Shown: positions 48,786 to 60,601 of the stretch, piece by piece
Numbering within the stretch: the stretch's first letter is position 1
Layout of the letters: every line of letters starts with the position of its first letter
Source: Mesotaenium endlicherianum
Taxonomy: Eukaryota > Streptophyta > Zygnematophyceae > Zygnematales > Mesotaeniaceae
Length of the DNA stretch: 64,000 nt
NCBI GenBank assembly: GCA_009602735.1
Contig: WELA01004683.1
Location: 86,710-150,709 of the forward strand
Direction of reading: 5' to 3'
Notes under the pieces: generated by a model
Told to the model about the DNA's origin: nothing
The model's input: the letters and a program-made list of their open reading frames with translations, nothing else
The model's database searches: none
Program-made: the position numbers and the translations under genes

Positions 48786-49543
48786 ATAGAAAAAGCGACG
48801 TCTCGGCGCGTCAAGTCAGGTCTTACACATGTGGAGCAAACTAGTCAACAGTTTCAAGTCAGATGCCACACATGTGAAGAGGACTAGTCAAAGGCGCCAA
48901 GTCAGGTGCTACACATGTAAGGTAGACTAGGCAAGGTCGTAGGTGGTGTGACCTTATTGGCTAGCCTACTCCTTAATGATAAAGAAAATTGTACAAGTTG
49001 GCCCAGAATCTGCCACGAACTCAAAAATTCATAGCGGCCACAGAACTGCTCCAAATCTGAAAATTCGAGTGCCAGACGGACCGCGTCGGAGAACTCTACC
49101 GGGTCACCAAATTTGAGAGCATTCTCATTTCTGGAGTGTCGTTGAGAGCTGAGAGAGTAGGCACTCCTCCAAATCTGTGCAGAAACTTCTGAAAATCATA
49201 AGTCCTTCTATACTTCTCCAAATTCTGCAAACTAAGTCTCAAACTGGGCGCTGTAAGATGTTCTACCAGAGTCTTGAGTTTCAGAGCATTCCAAGTTCAG
49301 GGGAGGGCACAATGTCAGAAGGCATATTCTGCCCTAACAATGCCAGCAGCCTGACCCCCTTCTACTTAGAGCATCATATCTCTCTCACCAGTGCTCCAAA
49401 TTGAGCAAACTTGGACTCTAAATGACCGGCTACTCATGGACTACAGCCAGGTAAATTTTCAGAATTTATTATGCAGAGACCTATTACCAGTAGCAGTTTT
49501 AGTTTTCTGTCCAGAAACTGCGAGAAGAGAAGAGTGTCTAATG
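48786..49543 (-). other. C-2 region between pol stop and 3' LTR
   Basis: Non-coding. It contains three imperfect direct repeats of about 45 bp with CAAGTCAGGTGCTACACATG-like cores (48815-48930). No additional ORF like that of family B is seen. Confidence 0.6.
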
Positions 49544-52500
49544 TCAATTTTTCCTCTTTCTTGTTCTTGCAGGCTGCCTCCAAGGGGTCTTCTGCTGCTT
49601 CTTGATGGTGGCAGGCTGCCTCCCTGAAGTCTTCGGGCTTCTAGTAGAGAGACTTGGGGCTGGTCCAAGATGGGGGTTGGCGGCATGGAAGCGCTTCAAC
49701 TTTCTCTGAACTTTGTCAAGGTAGTGCGCCGCCACCCAACTATTCTCCGAATCTGGATATCCTTTCCACTTGATCAAGTATTGCTGCTGTCTCCTGAAAT
49801 TTCTCATAGCCACTATGTCTTCCACTTCGTACTCCAAATGATCATCCACTATTGTTGGGGCTGGTGGGGTTGTCACACGTCCTGGGAACTTGTTGTCGGG
49901 TTGCACATATGGCTTGAAGAGGGAAGCGTGGAATACGGGGTCGATGTGCATAGTCTGGGGAAGTTCTAGCTTGAAAGCAACGGGGTTGACTTGCTGGATA
50001 ATCTTGAAGGGTCCCAAATACTTGGGAGAGAACTTGCTGCCGGCAGGCCTGTTGTTCAGGGAAATGTTCTTGGATGATAGTAACACGTTGTCACCCACTC
50101 TGTACGTAATTTCTCTTCTGGATCTGTTCGCCACTCTTGCTTGAGCATCTTGCGCGTGTTGTAGAGCTTTCTTCGCTGCTGTAAGGGCTGCTTCTAATGT
50201 CTCCATAAAATCTGTGGCTGCAGGTACTTCATCATGGCCAGCCGTGAAGCTCAGTGGCGTGGTCGGATGGAAGCCATAGTTGAGGAAGAATGGGGACTCT
50301 TGGGTAGAGGCCTGCGTAGTGTTGTTGTAGGCAAACTCGAGGGGGGTCAAGTACATGTCCCAGTCTTGCTCGAGGGTAGACACGTAGGCCTTTAGAGAGG
50401 TCTTTAGGGTACGATTCATACGCTCGGTTTGCCCATCTGATTGTGGGTGGTAGGCAGTAGACATATCCAGCGATGTACCCAAGTTCTTGAAGAGATTTTT
50501 CCAGAAATGGCTTGTGAATCTTGGATCTCTATCTGACACAATTCTTGATGGTAGTCCATGGAGTCGGAAGATGTTGTCAAAGATGAGTCTTGCAAGTTGT
50601 GGTGCTGTAGCCTTAGTCGTCGTGGGAATAAAATGAGCCATCTTGGTAAGTCTGTCCACCACCGTGAGTATTGCATTATGGCCTCGAGGTGTCACGGGCA
50701 AGTCCACGATAAGGTCCATTGAGATGTCCGTCCATTGTCTTTCGGGGATTGGTAGTGGTTGGAGGAGTCCTCCCGCCTTTTGCGATGATGGCTTGATTCT
50801 TTGGCATGTGTCACAGCTCCTGCAGTACTCCTTGACTTGCTTAGACATGCCTGGCCAACAATAAGTCCTAGCTAGAACGCCCGTGGTCCTTAGGATTCCA
50901 AAGTGTCCTCCAAGAGGGTTGTCGTGTGCTTCTCGTAGAAGCAAGAGCCGGAGGTCTAAGTCATTAGGAACACATCTCTGGCCCGTATCTTGCCTCACCC
51001 AATAATTGCCTTCTTGCTTCTTGCATGGGTCCAAGGCTGCTTCTCCGTTCTTGTAGTAAGGGTCTCTTTCATAGGCGGCTGAAAATCGAGCTTCCAGATC
51101 TGTCTTCAGGGATACCATCACTGCATTTAATTGCAGTCTTGAGAGGGGGTCAGCCGGGTTTGTCTTGCCGGGCTGGTACTGAATCGTGATGTTGTATTGT
51201 TGCAAGTATCCGCTCCATCTTGCTTGTCTCCTTGAGAGATACGGCTGCGTTTGGAGGTGCTTTAACGCCTCGTGGTCCGTGGTGACCAGTACTTTGCGTC
51301 CTTCAACGTAGCAGCGCCAAACCTTCAAGGCATGTACAATCGCCAATGCCTCTCGCTCCGTGGTTGTATAATTTTGCTCGGCTGGATTTAGCTTCCTTGA
51401 CTCGTAGGCGATGGGCTGCAGTCCCTTGCCTTGGTCTTGAAGCAGGATTGCTCCTATTGCATAGGAAGATGCATCGGTGATGACGTGGAAGGGCCAATCT
51501 GGGTTTGGACTTGGGAGTGTGAGCACCGGGGATGTGGTCAATCTTCGCTTTAACTCTTGAAATGCCTCTTCCTCTTTCTCGGTCCATGTATATAGCCTGT
51601 CCTTCTTGAGTAGATCTGTCAGGGGGGCTGCTATGTGCGAGAAGCCTTGGATGAATTTTCTGTACCAATTGGCAAATCCCAAGAATGACTGGAGTTCTTT
51701 CTTGGTCGTGGGGGTTGGCCATTCCTCCACCACCGTGGTCTTCTTGGGGTCTATCTTGATGCCATCAGCAGTCACGTGGAGACCTAGGAACTCCACTTCT
51801 TGTTTGGCAAACTCGCATTTTGACTCCTTCGCAAACAGCTTGTTTTGCTTCAATACTTCAAGGACTTCTTTCAAGTGTCTCGCATGCTCTTCAAGGGTCT
51901 TGCTGTAGATAAGGATGTCATCGATGAATACCACCACAAATCTGTCCAACATGGGCTGAAATATGGTGTTCATCATAGTCATGAAAGTTGCTGGCGCGTT
52001 GGTGAGTCCAAATGGCAGGACCATGAACTCAAAATGTCCATATCTTGTCCTGAATGCCGTCTTCTCTATGTCCGGTTCTGCGATGCGAATCTGGTGGTAG
52101 CCGCTCCGTAAGTCAATCTTCGTGAAGTACTTGGCTCCAACCAGCCGGTCCATGAGCTCATCCATGCGCGGCAGCGGGTATCGATTCTTGATGGTGATCT
52201 TGTTGAGGGCGCGATAGTCCACACACATCCTCAAGGTACCATCTTTCTTCTTGACAAATAGCACCGGGGCTCCAAATGGCGACTTGCTAGGTCGAATGAA
52301 GCCATGCTCCAGTAGCTCCTTGATTTGCTTCTTGACTTCGTCTAGCTCCGTGTATGACATTTTGAACGTAGGCCGAGAGATGGGCTTGCTTCCGGGCTCC
52401 AACTCTATCTTGTGGTCTACGAATCTTTTGGGGGGTAGGCCCTTGGGCAATTCCGGGGAGAACACTTCTTTGTAGTCCTCTAAGACTTCTTGTATCTCCT

Positions 52501-53209
52501 TGGGAACGGGGCTGCCTTCTTGACTCTCGATGTCTTTCTTGATGTCTTTTGGCGTGATCAAGGCCAAAAGAAGCTCGTGTCCCTTCCTCACAAGTCTCTT
52601 GAGTTGGAGGGCGGACAATAGTATCTCGTGTGCCGGCTTCTGGATGTCTTGGGTCTGGATATTCTGGATTGCGCGCAAAATACAGATTCTTGAAGTGATG
52701 TCATTCTTGATCTTGATAGTACCGGTCCTCCAATCAACTTGGGGGTTGTGCTTGGTCAACCAAGGCGTCCCTAGGATGACGTCGTACTTGCCCAATTGCA
52801 TGGGGGAGAACACTACTCTATCCTTGAAGGACTTGATAGAGAGTGCCAAGGGGTACGTCTTCTTGGAAGGGGTAGTATAGGAGAATCCATCGGGCATCAT
52901 AATCTCCTCGTCGTGGTCAAGAGTTCGCATAGTAATACCGTGCTTGGTGGCAAAATCTGCAGCAATGAAGTTGCCTTGAGCTCCGCTATCCACCAAGATG
53001 TGGACCTTCTCTCCTCCAAGGTAACCTCTCAAACTCATTGGGGCTGGAACGTCGTCTTCAACGGGGGTCTCCACCTCACTTGGCGTGTTGCCTTCTCGTG
53101 AAGTGGGTCTTGGGGTGGTAGGCTCCTGGCCTACCGGCGCTGTCCGTTTTTTGACAACTTTTTGGGGCATGAAAGTGCACGATGGCCCTTTTCCTTGCAA
53201 TAAAAGCAT
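49544..53209 (-). CDS. pol: Element C-2 Pol polyprotein, intact (1221 aa)
   Basis: Open from overlap with gag to TAG/TAA at 49544. Protease [16 protein letters not shown] (about residue 75); RT with [38 protein letters not shown] and [12 protein letters not shown]; RNase H with [27 protein letters not shown] and NPADPLSRL; integrase zinc domain [16 protein letters not shown]...CDTCQRIK; core with [23 protein letters not shown] and [12 protein letters not shown], so D-D-E is complete; [11 protein letters not shown]; and chromodomain [14 protein letters not shown]...[15 protein letters not shown]. The likely entry is by -1 frameshift from gag at 53146-53152 rather than its own start, since no good ATG precedes the protease. 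It replicates the element through an RNA intermediate in cytoplasmic particles. Confidence 0.95.
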   Translation of the reverse strand: MLLLQGKGPSCTFMPQKVVKKRTAPVGQEPTTPRPTSREGNTPSEVETPVEDDVPAPMSLRGYLGGEKVHILVDSGAQGNFIAADFATKHGITMRTLDHDEEIMMPDGFSYTTPSKKTYPLALSIKSFKDRVVFSPMQLGKYDVILGTPWLTKHNPQVDWRTGTIKIKNDITSRICILRAIQNIQTQDIQKPAHEILLSALQLKRLVRKGHELLLALITPKDIKKDIESQEGSPVPKEIQEVLEDYKEVFSPELPKGLPPKRFVDHKIELEPGSKPISRPTFKMSYTELDEVKKQIKELLEHGFIRPSKSPFGAPVLFVKKKDGTLRMCVDYRALNKITIKNRYPLPRMDELMDRLVGAKYFTKIDLRSGYHQIRIAEPDIEKTAFRTRYGHFEFMVLPFGLTNAPATFMTMMNTIFQPMLDRFVVVFIDDILIYSKTLEEHARHLKEVLEVLKQNKLFAKESKCEFAKQEVEFLGLHVTADGIKIDPKKTTVVEEWPTPTTKKELQSFLGFANWYRKFIQGFSHIAAPLTDLLKKDRLYTWTEKEEEAFQELKRRLTTSPVLTLPSPNPDWPFHVITDASSYAIGAILLQDQGKGLQPIAYESRKLNPAEQNYTTTEREALAIVHALKVWRCYVEGRKVLVTTDHEALKHLQTQPYLSRRQARWSGYLQQYNITIQYQPGKTNPADPLSRLQLNAVMVSLKTDLEARFSAAYERDPYYKNGEAALDPCKKQEGNYWVRQDTGQRCVPNDLDLRLLLLREAHDNPLGGHFGILRTTGVLARTYCWPGMSKQVKEYCRSCDTCQRIKPSSQKAGGLLQPLPIPERQWTDISMDLIVDLPVTPRGHNAILTVVDRLTKMAHFIPTTTKATAPQLARLIFDNIFRLHGLPSRIVSDRDPRFTSHFWKNLFKNLGTSLDMSTAYHPQSDGQTERMNRTLKTSLKAYVSTLEQDWDMYLTPLEFAYNNTTQASTQESPFFLNYGFHPTTPLSFTAGHDEVPAATDFMETLEAALTAAKKALQHAQDAQARVANRSRREITYRVGDNVLLSSKNISLNNRPAGSKFSPKYLGPFKIIQQVNPVAFKLELPQTMHIDPVFHASLFKPYVQPDNKFPGRVTTPPAPTIVDDHLEYEVEDIVAMRNFRRQQQYLIKWKGYPDSENSWVAAHYLDKVQRKLKRFHAANPHLGPAPSLSTRSPKTSGRQPATIKKQQKTPWRQPARTRKRKN
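53117..53152 (-). promoter_or_regulatory. -1 ribosomal frameshift signal of C-2
   Basis: Sense: gag codons ...TCA AAA AAC contain the slippery heptamer A AAA AAC (53146-53152). Ten bases later a perfect 7-bp stem GGTAGGC / GCCTACC with a 5-nt loop spans 53117-53135, and the gag stop TAG (53131-53133) lies inside it. A -1 shift moves exactly into the pol frame. In C-1 the hairpin is kept but the heptamer is changed to TAAAAAAAT, with a gag-frame stop. Confidence 0.85.
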
Positions 53210-54411
53210 AGTCCAGCCGTCATGAGAGCTTCTTTTTCAGCCGGGGAGAGTCTTGCTTTCACTCCTTGCTGGTTTCTTGCATCATAAGTGTCATTGGAGG
53301 GTCTTCCACTCTTCCGGGCAGCCGCGGGGTCCCTTTTAATAACTCCGATTTCCATGGGTGTGGGTCCAGATTCGGATGTGGAAGGGGCTGCGTACACCCG
53401 CGTCGTCGGTACCCGTGAAGATGAAGGCACGGAGTGCTTGAAATCCAAGGTATCCACCTTTTGGGCCACTTCAATGATCTTTGAGAAGTCCGTCAAGTCG
53501 CGTAACTCCACTTCCTTTGCCACCTTGGGTTTGAGGCCAAAGATGTAGCGGTCAATCTTCTCCTCGAGAGACATGTTGGGGATCTCAAGAGTGAGGGCGT
53601 GAAATCTGGATGTATACTCTTGAACGGACGTCGTTTGCTTGAGATGGTGGAGCTTTCCTCGGGCAATCTTCTCCGCATTGATGGGCATGAATTGCTTCTT
53701 GAGGGCCTCACGAAAATCTGCCCATCTTGCATATGATGGTGGGGGCTCTTGGCCGAGCATGGGGTGCGCCATAGCTTGATATATAGCCGCTTGATAGTTA
53801 CGCCACCATGATGTTGCTGCTCCTCTAAGTAAGGTAACGGCAAAGGGAACGTAGTCCTCCTCGGGTACTTCAAGGAATGCGAGGTACGTCTCCACTTGGT
53901 AGAGCCATAAATTCAGGTTGGCACCTTTCCCGGGGTTGAAAGTGTCGGGTTTGCCGGGCTTGATGAGTTTCCTTGCTCTCGTTGGCTCTTGTGGAGGCGC
54001 TTGAGCCGGGGCTGGATTTTGAGCATTGCTCGCAATAGGGGCAACCATGGCAGCCATAGCTTCTCTTGACGCTTGCACGGTTGCTTCATAGGTGGCCAAG
54101 CCCACTTGGTTGTGGACGGTCATTAGGAAGGCTGCCCACTCATTTGCGGGAACTCCTTGTGGTGGGGTCAACTTTGCTATAGCGGCTGCCACGGGATTTG
54201 ACGGTGCTCCTCCTTGTGGTGCTTCTTGTTGTTGGAGATTTCCTTGAGTAGGCTCTCCCATCGACGCTGGAGGAGGGTGTGCTCCTCCTTGTGGTGCTTC
54301 TTGTTGTTGCAGATTTTCTTGAGTGGGCTCTCCCATCGGCGCTGGAGGAGGGTGTCTTGGAGAGGAAGGGCTTCCTTCGAAAGCTTGCTGTTGGTCTTGA
54401 GGATCGGCCAT
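53131..54411 (-). CDS. gag: Element C-2 Gag, intact (426 aa)
   Basis: Starts [21 protein letters not shown] Pro/Gln/Gly-rich N-terminus carries a 25-residue tandem duplication ([17 protein letters not shown], then [17 protein letters not shown]), which C-1 has only once. The capsid core follows ([56 protein letters not shown]), then a CCHC knuckle [14 protein letters not shown] close to the C-terminus. It ends at TAG within the frameshift hairpin. Confidence 0.95.
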   Translation of the reverse strand: MADPQDQQQAFEGSPSSPRHPPPAPMGEPTQENLQQQEAPQGGAHPPPASMGEPTQGNLQQQEAPQGGAPSNPVAAAIAKLTPPQGVPANEWAAFLMTVHNQVGLATYEATVQASREAMAAMVAPIASNAQNPAPAQAPPQEPTRARKLIKPGKPDTFNPGKGANLNLWLYQVETYLAFLEVPEEDYVPFAVTLLRGAATSWWRNYQAAIYQAMAHPMLGQEPPPSYARWADFREALKKQFMPINAEKIARGKLHHLKQTTSVQEYTSRFHALTLEIPNMSLEEKIDRYIFGLKPKVAKEVELRDLTDFSKIIEVAQKVDTLDFKHSVPSSSRVPTTRVYAAPSTSESGPTPMEIGVIKRDPAAARKSGRPSNDTYDARNQQGVKARLSPAEKEALMTAGLCFYCKEKGHRALSCPKKLSKNGQRR

Positions 54412-54433
54412 CTTCTTGTGCTACCAAAGTGCC

Positions 54434-54447
54434 TAGCTCCGATACCA
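54434..54447 (-). other. Primer-binding site of C-2
   Basis: Sense TGGTATCGGAGCTA, directly after the 5' LTR terminus CACTACA and one base. It is the initiator-Met type, as in the other families here. Confidence 0.8.
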
Positions 54448-54448
54448 C

Positions 54449-54951
54449 TGTAGTGAAACAGATAGATAAAGTACTTAGTAAAACAGAATACTTTATCTAT
54501 TCAAGACAAGGATCTTTGAACACAAGTGGTAGCTTCTTGAAAGAGAGATGGCTTCTTGAAAGTTAATATATTTCTGGATTTTGGCAAGTACAAGAGTGAT
54601 TCTGGAATGTCTTTCTATGTTCTAGCTCTTGTTTATATACTTGCTACATAAGTAATTTCTAGGAAGGTGTATGTTGATGTGTTGGCACCCAACACATCCC
54701 AAAACTTGCCACCTCTTTCTAGAATAATGTACACATGTCCTTTTGACCTAAAAATGGCACATCTGACTTTTGCCACATGGAGTTCTTCTAGGTCTTTCCT
54801 CTAACTTCGAAAATGCCTTGGAAGGTTCAAAGGACATGAACCAAGTTACTAGAGTACCTATTCACACTTGACTCCACACAATACTACTCCAAATATATTT
54901 GAAAACATTAAAATATATGCGAACTAATATATAATAACTCAAATCACTACA
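54449..54951 (-). repeat. 5' LTR of C-2
   Basis: 503 bp, the near-identical partner of 48272-48774. The right target copy ATCGT follows at 54952-54956. Confidence 0.95.
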
Positions 54952-54956
54952 ATCGT

Positions 54957-57213
54957 GTACTCTCATGCCCCAAAAAGTTGTAAAAAAATTGGCAGCGCCG
55001 GTAGGCCAGGAGCCTACCACCCCAAGACCCACTTCACAAGAAGACAACAAGCCAAGTGAGGTGGAGACCCCGGTCGAATACGACGTTTCAACCCCAATGA
55101 GTTTGAGAGGCTACCTTAGAGGAGAGAAGGTCCACATCTTGGTGGATAGCGGAGCTCAAGGCAACTTCATTGCTGCAGATTTTGCCACCAAGCACGGTAT
55201 TACTATGCAAACTCTTGACCACGACGAGGAAATTATGATGCCCGATGGATTTTCCTATACTACCCCTTCCAAGAAGACGTACCCCTTGGCACTCTCTATC
55301 AAGTCCTTTAAGGATAGAGTAGTATTCTCCCCCATGCAATTGGGCAAGTACGACGTCATCCTAGGGACGCCTTGGTTGACCAAGCACAACCACCAAGATG
55401 ATTAGAGAGACGGTACTATCAAGATCAAGAATGACATCACTTCAAGAATCTGTATTTTGCGCGCAATCCAAAATATCCAGACCCAAGACATCAAGAAGCT
55501 GGCACACGAGATACTATTGTCCGCCCTCCAACTCAAGAGACTTGTGAGGAAGGGACACGAGCTTCTTTTGGCCTTGATCACGCCAAAGAAATCAAGAAAG
55601 ACATCGAGAGTCAAGAAGGTAGCCTCCTTCCCAAGGAGATACAAGAAGTCTTAGAGGACGACAAAGAAGTATTTTCCCCGGAATTGCCCAAGGGCTTACC
55701 CCCCAAGAGATTCGTAGACCACAAGATAGAGTTGGAGCTCGGAAGCAAGCACATCTCTCGACATCCATTTAAGATGTCATACACGGAGCTCGACGAAGTC
55801 AAGAAGCAAATACAGGAGCTACTGGAGTATGGCTTCATTCGACCTAGCAAGTCGCCATTTGGAGCCCCGGTGCTATTTGTCAAGAAGAAAGATGGTACCT
55901 TGAGGATGCGTGTGGACTATCGCGCCCTCAACAAGATCACCATCAAGAATCGATACCCGCTACCGCGCATGGATGAGCTCATGGATCGGCTGGTTAGAGC
56001 CAAGTACTTCACGAAGGTGGACTTGAGAAGCGGCTACCACCAGATTCGCATCGCGGAACCTGACATGAGAAAACGGCGTTCAAGACAAGATATGGACATT
56101 TTGAGTTCATGGTCCTGCCATTTGGACTCACCAACGCGCCAGCAACTTTCATGACTATGATGAACACCATATGTCAGCCCATGTTGGACACATTTGTGGT
56201 ACTATTCATCGATGACATTCTTATCTACAACAAGAACCTTGAAGAGCATGCAAGAAACTTGAAAGAAGTCCTCGGAGTATTGAAGCAAAACAAGCTATTT
56301 GCAAAGGAGTCAAAGTGCGAGTTTGCTAAACAAGGAGTGGAGTTCCTAGGTCTTGACGTGACTGCTGATGGCATCAAGATGGACCCCAAGAAGACCGCGG
56401 TGCTGGAGGAATGGCCAACCCCCACGACCAAGAAAGAACTCCAATCATTCTTGGGATTTGCCAATTGGTACAGGAGATTCATCTAGAGCTTCTTACATAT
56501 AGCAGCCCCTCTCACGGATCTACTGAAGAAAGACAAGCCATATGTTTGGACCAAGAAAGAGGAGGAAGCATTCCAACGACTGAAGCAAAGATTGACGACA
56601 TTGGTGCTCACACTCCCAAGTCCAAACCCGAATTGGCCCTTCCACGTCATCATCGATGCATCTTCCTATGCAATAGGAGCAATCTTGCTTCAAGACCAAG
56701 GCAAGGGACTGCAGCCCATTGCCTACGAGTCAAGGAAGCTAAATCCAGCCGAGCAAATTTATACAACCACGGAGCGAGAGGCGTTGGCAATTGTACATGC
56801 CTTGAAGGTTTGGGGCTGCTACATTGAAGGACGCAAGGTGCTGGTCACTACGGACCACGAGGCGTTGAAGCACCTCCAGACGCACCCGTATCTCTCAAGG
56901 AGACAAGCAAGATGGAGTGGATACTTGCAACAATACAACATCACGATTCAGTACCAGCGCGGCAAGACAAACCCGGCTGACCCCCTCTCAAGACTGCAAT
57001 TAAACGTAGTGATGAGATCCCTAAATACAAATCTGGAAGCTCAATTTTCAGCCGCCTATGAAAGAGACCCTTACTACAAGAATGGAGAAGCGGCCTTGGA
57101 CCCACACAAGAAGCAAGAAGGCAATTATTGGGTGGGGCCAGAGATGTGTTCCTAATGACTTAGACCTCCGGCTCTTGCTTCTACGAGAAGGACACGACAA
57201 CCCTCTTGGAGGT
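54957..57213 (+). pseudogene. pol: Element C-1 pol, truncated and broken
   Basis: Continuation of C-1 after C-2. The protease ([16 protein letters not shown]) is open up to TAG 55403 (Trp in C-2). A frameshift lies near 55590 (after LITPK). RT blocks follow ([16 protein letters not shown], then a frameshift near 56065, [20 protein letters not shown]). Further breaks are TAG 56484 (after NWYRRFI) and a shift near 56590. RNase H ([26 protein letters not shown]) is open to a small deletion at YWVGPEMCS. It ends in the integrase zinc domain at HDNPLGG, where family D sequence begins. Confidence 0.9.
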
Positions 57214-58155
57214 GTCATGATTTATTGAGTCGAGGTTGCCGCACGAAACCGAGCTCCACATGTGTGAACCATCAACCTAGGAAGGCCAACTTTGCATAGA
57301 CTTTACGCATCCATACGTTGACCTTTTCTCAATTTCCAAGTCACCAAAGTGTAGCGCGTTGAGTCACCTTCCGAATGGCACCGGGTTCGCGTCATTTGGT
57401 CAAGTATCGAGCGAGATATGAGCGATCTAGTCCGCGCCACCTACCGGCCCCTAGCGGATCCTCACCAAAGGGCAATTTGTGTTTCAATGTGCACATTCTT
57501 GCCTATTCGTGACCCCCTAAAACCCCTAGCTTGTGCGCACAAATCCGCGAGCCCCTTAGCCTACATAAGCTTTGCATTTCCATAGTATATGTGCATCATT
57601 GAGGCTATAACTTGGTGACTGCATCACCTACTCCTAGAGGAAGCTTCCTCAACTTTCAGATCCACTTTTGAGGCGCTATCTAGGTAGAATCACCCAAGGT
57701 AAGCTCGGCCAATGAGGGACACGTAGCATATCCTACGCACCTTGCTTTGATTGGCTTGAGTTATGCTTAGCCTATAGGAGTGCTAGTACATGCCTTGTAC
57801 ACAATAGTGGACATAGAAGAGCCTCCTAGAATAACTACATGCATTGGATCCGCCGCATACCCCGCCGGATTTCCAGGAGTATAAATACTAGAGATGTCCC
57901 TAGAAGAGACATCTTTTTAGAAGTCCCATTATGCCAGGTGTAAGTAACAGAGATTATCAGTAAAATTTACACTTTTATCTCTTGTGTTTTTAGGACCACT
58001 GAGTTACTCTCTTGTGAAGAGCAAGCCCTCCAGGCTTCCAGTCACTTGAAGAACTCCACAAGTGGTGAGCAAAGTCACAGCTTAAGCCCTTGCCATAGGA
58101 CTACTCTGAAGATCATGATGTGCTTCCAGTGATCTTTTGGGCCATACTTCATTAG
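57214..58155 (+). mobile_element. Family D LTR/leader region
   Basis: Starts TGTCATGATTTATTGAG at the point where C-1 stops, so it is probably an LTR terminus. A TATAAATA box (57888-57895) could be the LTR promoter. I cannot place the LTR's 3' end or primer-binding site, since no initiator-Met-like TGGTAT motif is present. Confidence 0.55.
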
Positions 58156-59849
58156 TTGTTTTCCTACCAGATTACAGTCTTAAGGTGCTCACTCNAAGGT
58201 GCTCACTCAGGAGAGTACACTTCCCTTACTTCTAAAAAGATCTCTCTTTGCCTGCAAGCAATTAGAACCCTCAGCGTATGCCTACCCGTAGTGGGCTTTC
58301 TTATCAGCCACTACAAAGGGGTTAGTGGAGAAGACTCAGACTCAGATCTCAGCACTATCACTGAACCCGCCGAAGAAGAGCAACCTGCTCTCCAGCACAC
58401 GGCAGTTGTTTCTGAGCCATCTCCCCAGTGGGCTCACTACGATTTCTGGTATCCCATGGCAGGTGACCACGAGGTCAGGACTGACAGGTCTGCCTACCGC
58501 TTCAGCGGTAGGCCAGGCACCTGTGATCTGGAAGATACCATCTCGGAGTTTCAGGCTGACTTCGCGGCTGCAAAGCTCAAGACACCCACGCTGACTAAGC
58601 GCGACGTCTCCGACACGCTTATGCGCTACCTCTCGCACGAGGCCCGCGACACCTTCCGTGAGAAGGAGACCGAGCTCCGGACCCGCACTGAGCTTGTGGG
58701 TGACCCACCAGTGGCGACCCTGCGAGCTGATCCAGTGCAAGCCTTCTAGAACATCCTGAAGACAGAGTTCCAGGCTGCAACTAAAGAGAAGGTGTACGAG
58801 CTGCACCATTTCTTCCGACGCAAGAACGAGACTATCCGCATGATGTACCGCCGCTTGGTGCACCTCCGCCGCGATGTCGGCACTGTCACTGACCGGGAGG
58901 CCGCGGAGATCTTCTTGCGTGCCGTCGAGCCGCGTCTGAGGGAGAGGGCCGTAGTCCCCCTCATCGACCGCCACGGTTCAAAGTATTCTCTGGAGCAGGC
59001 CTACCTCTCCGTTGAGAAGCAGAGCTTGGCCGCCGCACGGAGCAACATTAGCGATCGTGTGGGCTTGGCATCCACGGGCGTGCGCCAGGAGGCCTCAATG
59101 CTGCCGTCTTCTATGACGCGCACGACGCCTGCCCGCCAGCCCCAGTCACAGCAGCAGCAGCCTCAGCGTTCTCAGCTGCCTCAGCAGACGCAGCAGCGCG
59201 GAGCTACACGTGGCCGCATTTCCATGGCTGCCACCACGAGCGATCCCTGCTGGTCCTGCGGTAAGATGGGCCACTCACGCCAGAACTATACTCTCGCGCA
59301 GAATGGCAAGCCCGGCGACTGCACCTATTGTGGCAAGGCCGGCCACCTGCAGATCGTCTGTTTGCAGAAGAAGCGCGACGTCAAGAACGGACGCGCCCGC
59401 GACGGCCCTACGCCTTCAGCAGGACAGCGAGGCGCACGCAACCCTCGTACGGGTGGCCGCCCCGCGATGACAGCAGCTACGGCCACAACGGACGCCGCAT
59501 TGATGCCTGGAGCCGACTACTGCAGCTTCGACGACGTCAGCGACGCCCTCGTGGAGGCCAACGCGGAGATCGCTAGACTCCGTGGCCTCGTCGACGTCGA
59601 TAACTATGACGCGTGCGGAGCGCTTCTTGCTTCCGTTCCTCCGTCCTACGCCACGGCACTGACAACTGGCGCACGCACAGCTTCAGGGCACCCATCAGGC
59701 TTAGCGGCAGCACCGCAGCCCCGCGCACGTCCGTGTTACGGCGTAGCGTCCGCTGCCAGAGCTGCAGGCGCCTCTGCCGACAGGAGCCTGCACGCACTCA
59801 CACTGGCTCCCACGCGCGCCCAGCATAATGCGCTGCCAGGTCCACGGCT
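58156..59849 (+). pseudogene. gag: Family D gag with two zinc knuckles (truncated)
   Basis: Open 58156-58749, then TAG (58747-58749), then open to the B-3 insertion at about 59850. The capsid-like core has YRFSGRPGTCDLEDTISEFQ, LMRYLSHEARDTFREKE, FQAATKEKVYELHHFFRRKN and AAEIFLRAVEPRLRERAV. A Gln-rich stretch follows, then two knuckles: CWSCGKMGHSRQNY (last Cys replaced by Tyr) and CTYCGKAGHLQIVC (intact). The sequence is much more GC-rich than the neighbouring elements. The ORF's final residues run into LTR-B. An ambiguous base at 58195 sits between two identical 13-mers. Pol is absent. Confidence 0.8.
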
Positions 59850-60567
59850 ATAATGAATCAGTATATTAGTGGATATAATATTCATTTAAATCTAATAGTT
59901 AATTAAGATCAGCCTGCTGAACTTTGATTAATAGTCAGTCTGCTGGACTTTACATAATTATCAGTTTAATGACTCGGCCGAAAGCAGCAGGCTGAAGTCA
60001 ACTTAAGTGAGCTTGCTGACACATTCTTTGACAGCCAGCTGACTTCCGTGCTCGGTAGCAGCGAACTGCCTTGATATGAATCTAAGTACGACATGCTAGA
60101 TGAATGGCCAGATGACATCCCCATGATGGATGGCTATTCGGGATGATGGGAGATGGCGGTGGATTTGGTTAACCGAGGTCCTACCAACGTGGTTAACTCC
60201 CGGGTAGGCGGTGCCATCGCACTGACCGTTGAACAGTAAACTCATTCCATGTACATATGCTAGGCATTGCTCTCGAGTTCGGCATTCGGAAACGAGGCCA
60301 ACTCTCTTGTACAGCTTACTGAGAGAACTCTGAATCCAAGGCGAGAAGCCATTGATACGCACTGTCTTCTAACCTTGCTTATGTATGAGTTTACTGATTT
60401 GCATCATTGATGCTAGTTTACTCGCATTTGACTTACGAGTATTATTCCCTGCTAGTGTATTGTCCTTTGCCGTTTAACTAGTTAACGGAAATACCATAAA
60501 GATTACTTGCTGATATAAAGATCTTTATTAATTGTTAATCGCCTATTTGGTAAGTCGATTCATTTCA
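59850..60567 (+). repeat. 5' LTR of B-3
   Basis: About 718 bp, from TATAATGAATCAG (TGTAATGAATCAG elsewhere) to GATTCATTTCA. It is inserted into family D gag. It is the best reference for LTR-B in plus orientation. Confidence 0.92.
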
Positions 60568-60568
60568 G

Positions 60569-60580
60569 TGGTATCGGAGC
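60569..60580 (+). other. Primer-binding site of B-3
   Basis: TGGTATCGGAGC, one base after the LTR end, complementary to initiator-Met tRNA. Confidence 0.82.
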
Positions 60581-60601
60581 AGTTATCACAGTCTTCTTTG
60601 T

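Larger units (their letters stand above)
48272..54951 (-). mobile_element. Ty3/gypsy chromovirus element C-2, intact and young
   Basis: 6680 bp on the minus strand with every expected part: 5' LTR 54449-54951, primer-binding site, gag 53131-54411, -1 frameshift signal, pol 49544-53209, polypurine tract, 3' LTR 48272-48774, and 5-bp target duplication ATCGT. Both ORFs are open. By eye the two 503-bp LTRs differ at about four positions, indicating a recent insertion. It sits in opposite orientation inside an older copy of its own family. Confidence 0.95.
46575..57213 (+). mobile_element. Ty3/gypsy element C-1 (decayed, host of C-2)
   Basis: Plus-strand element: 5' LTR 46575-47076, primer-binding site 47078, gag 47114-48271, interrupted by C-2 (48272-54951 plus one target copy), then pol 54957-57213. 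It is truncated inside the integrase zinc domain by family D sequence. Several stops and frameshifts show it is dead. Confidence 0.92.
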
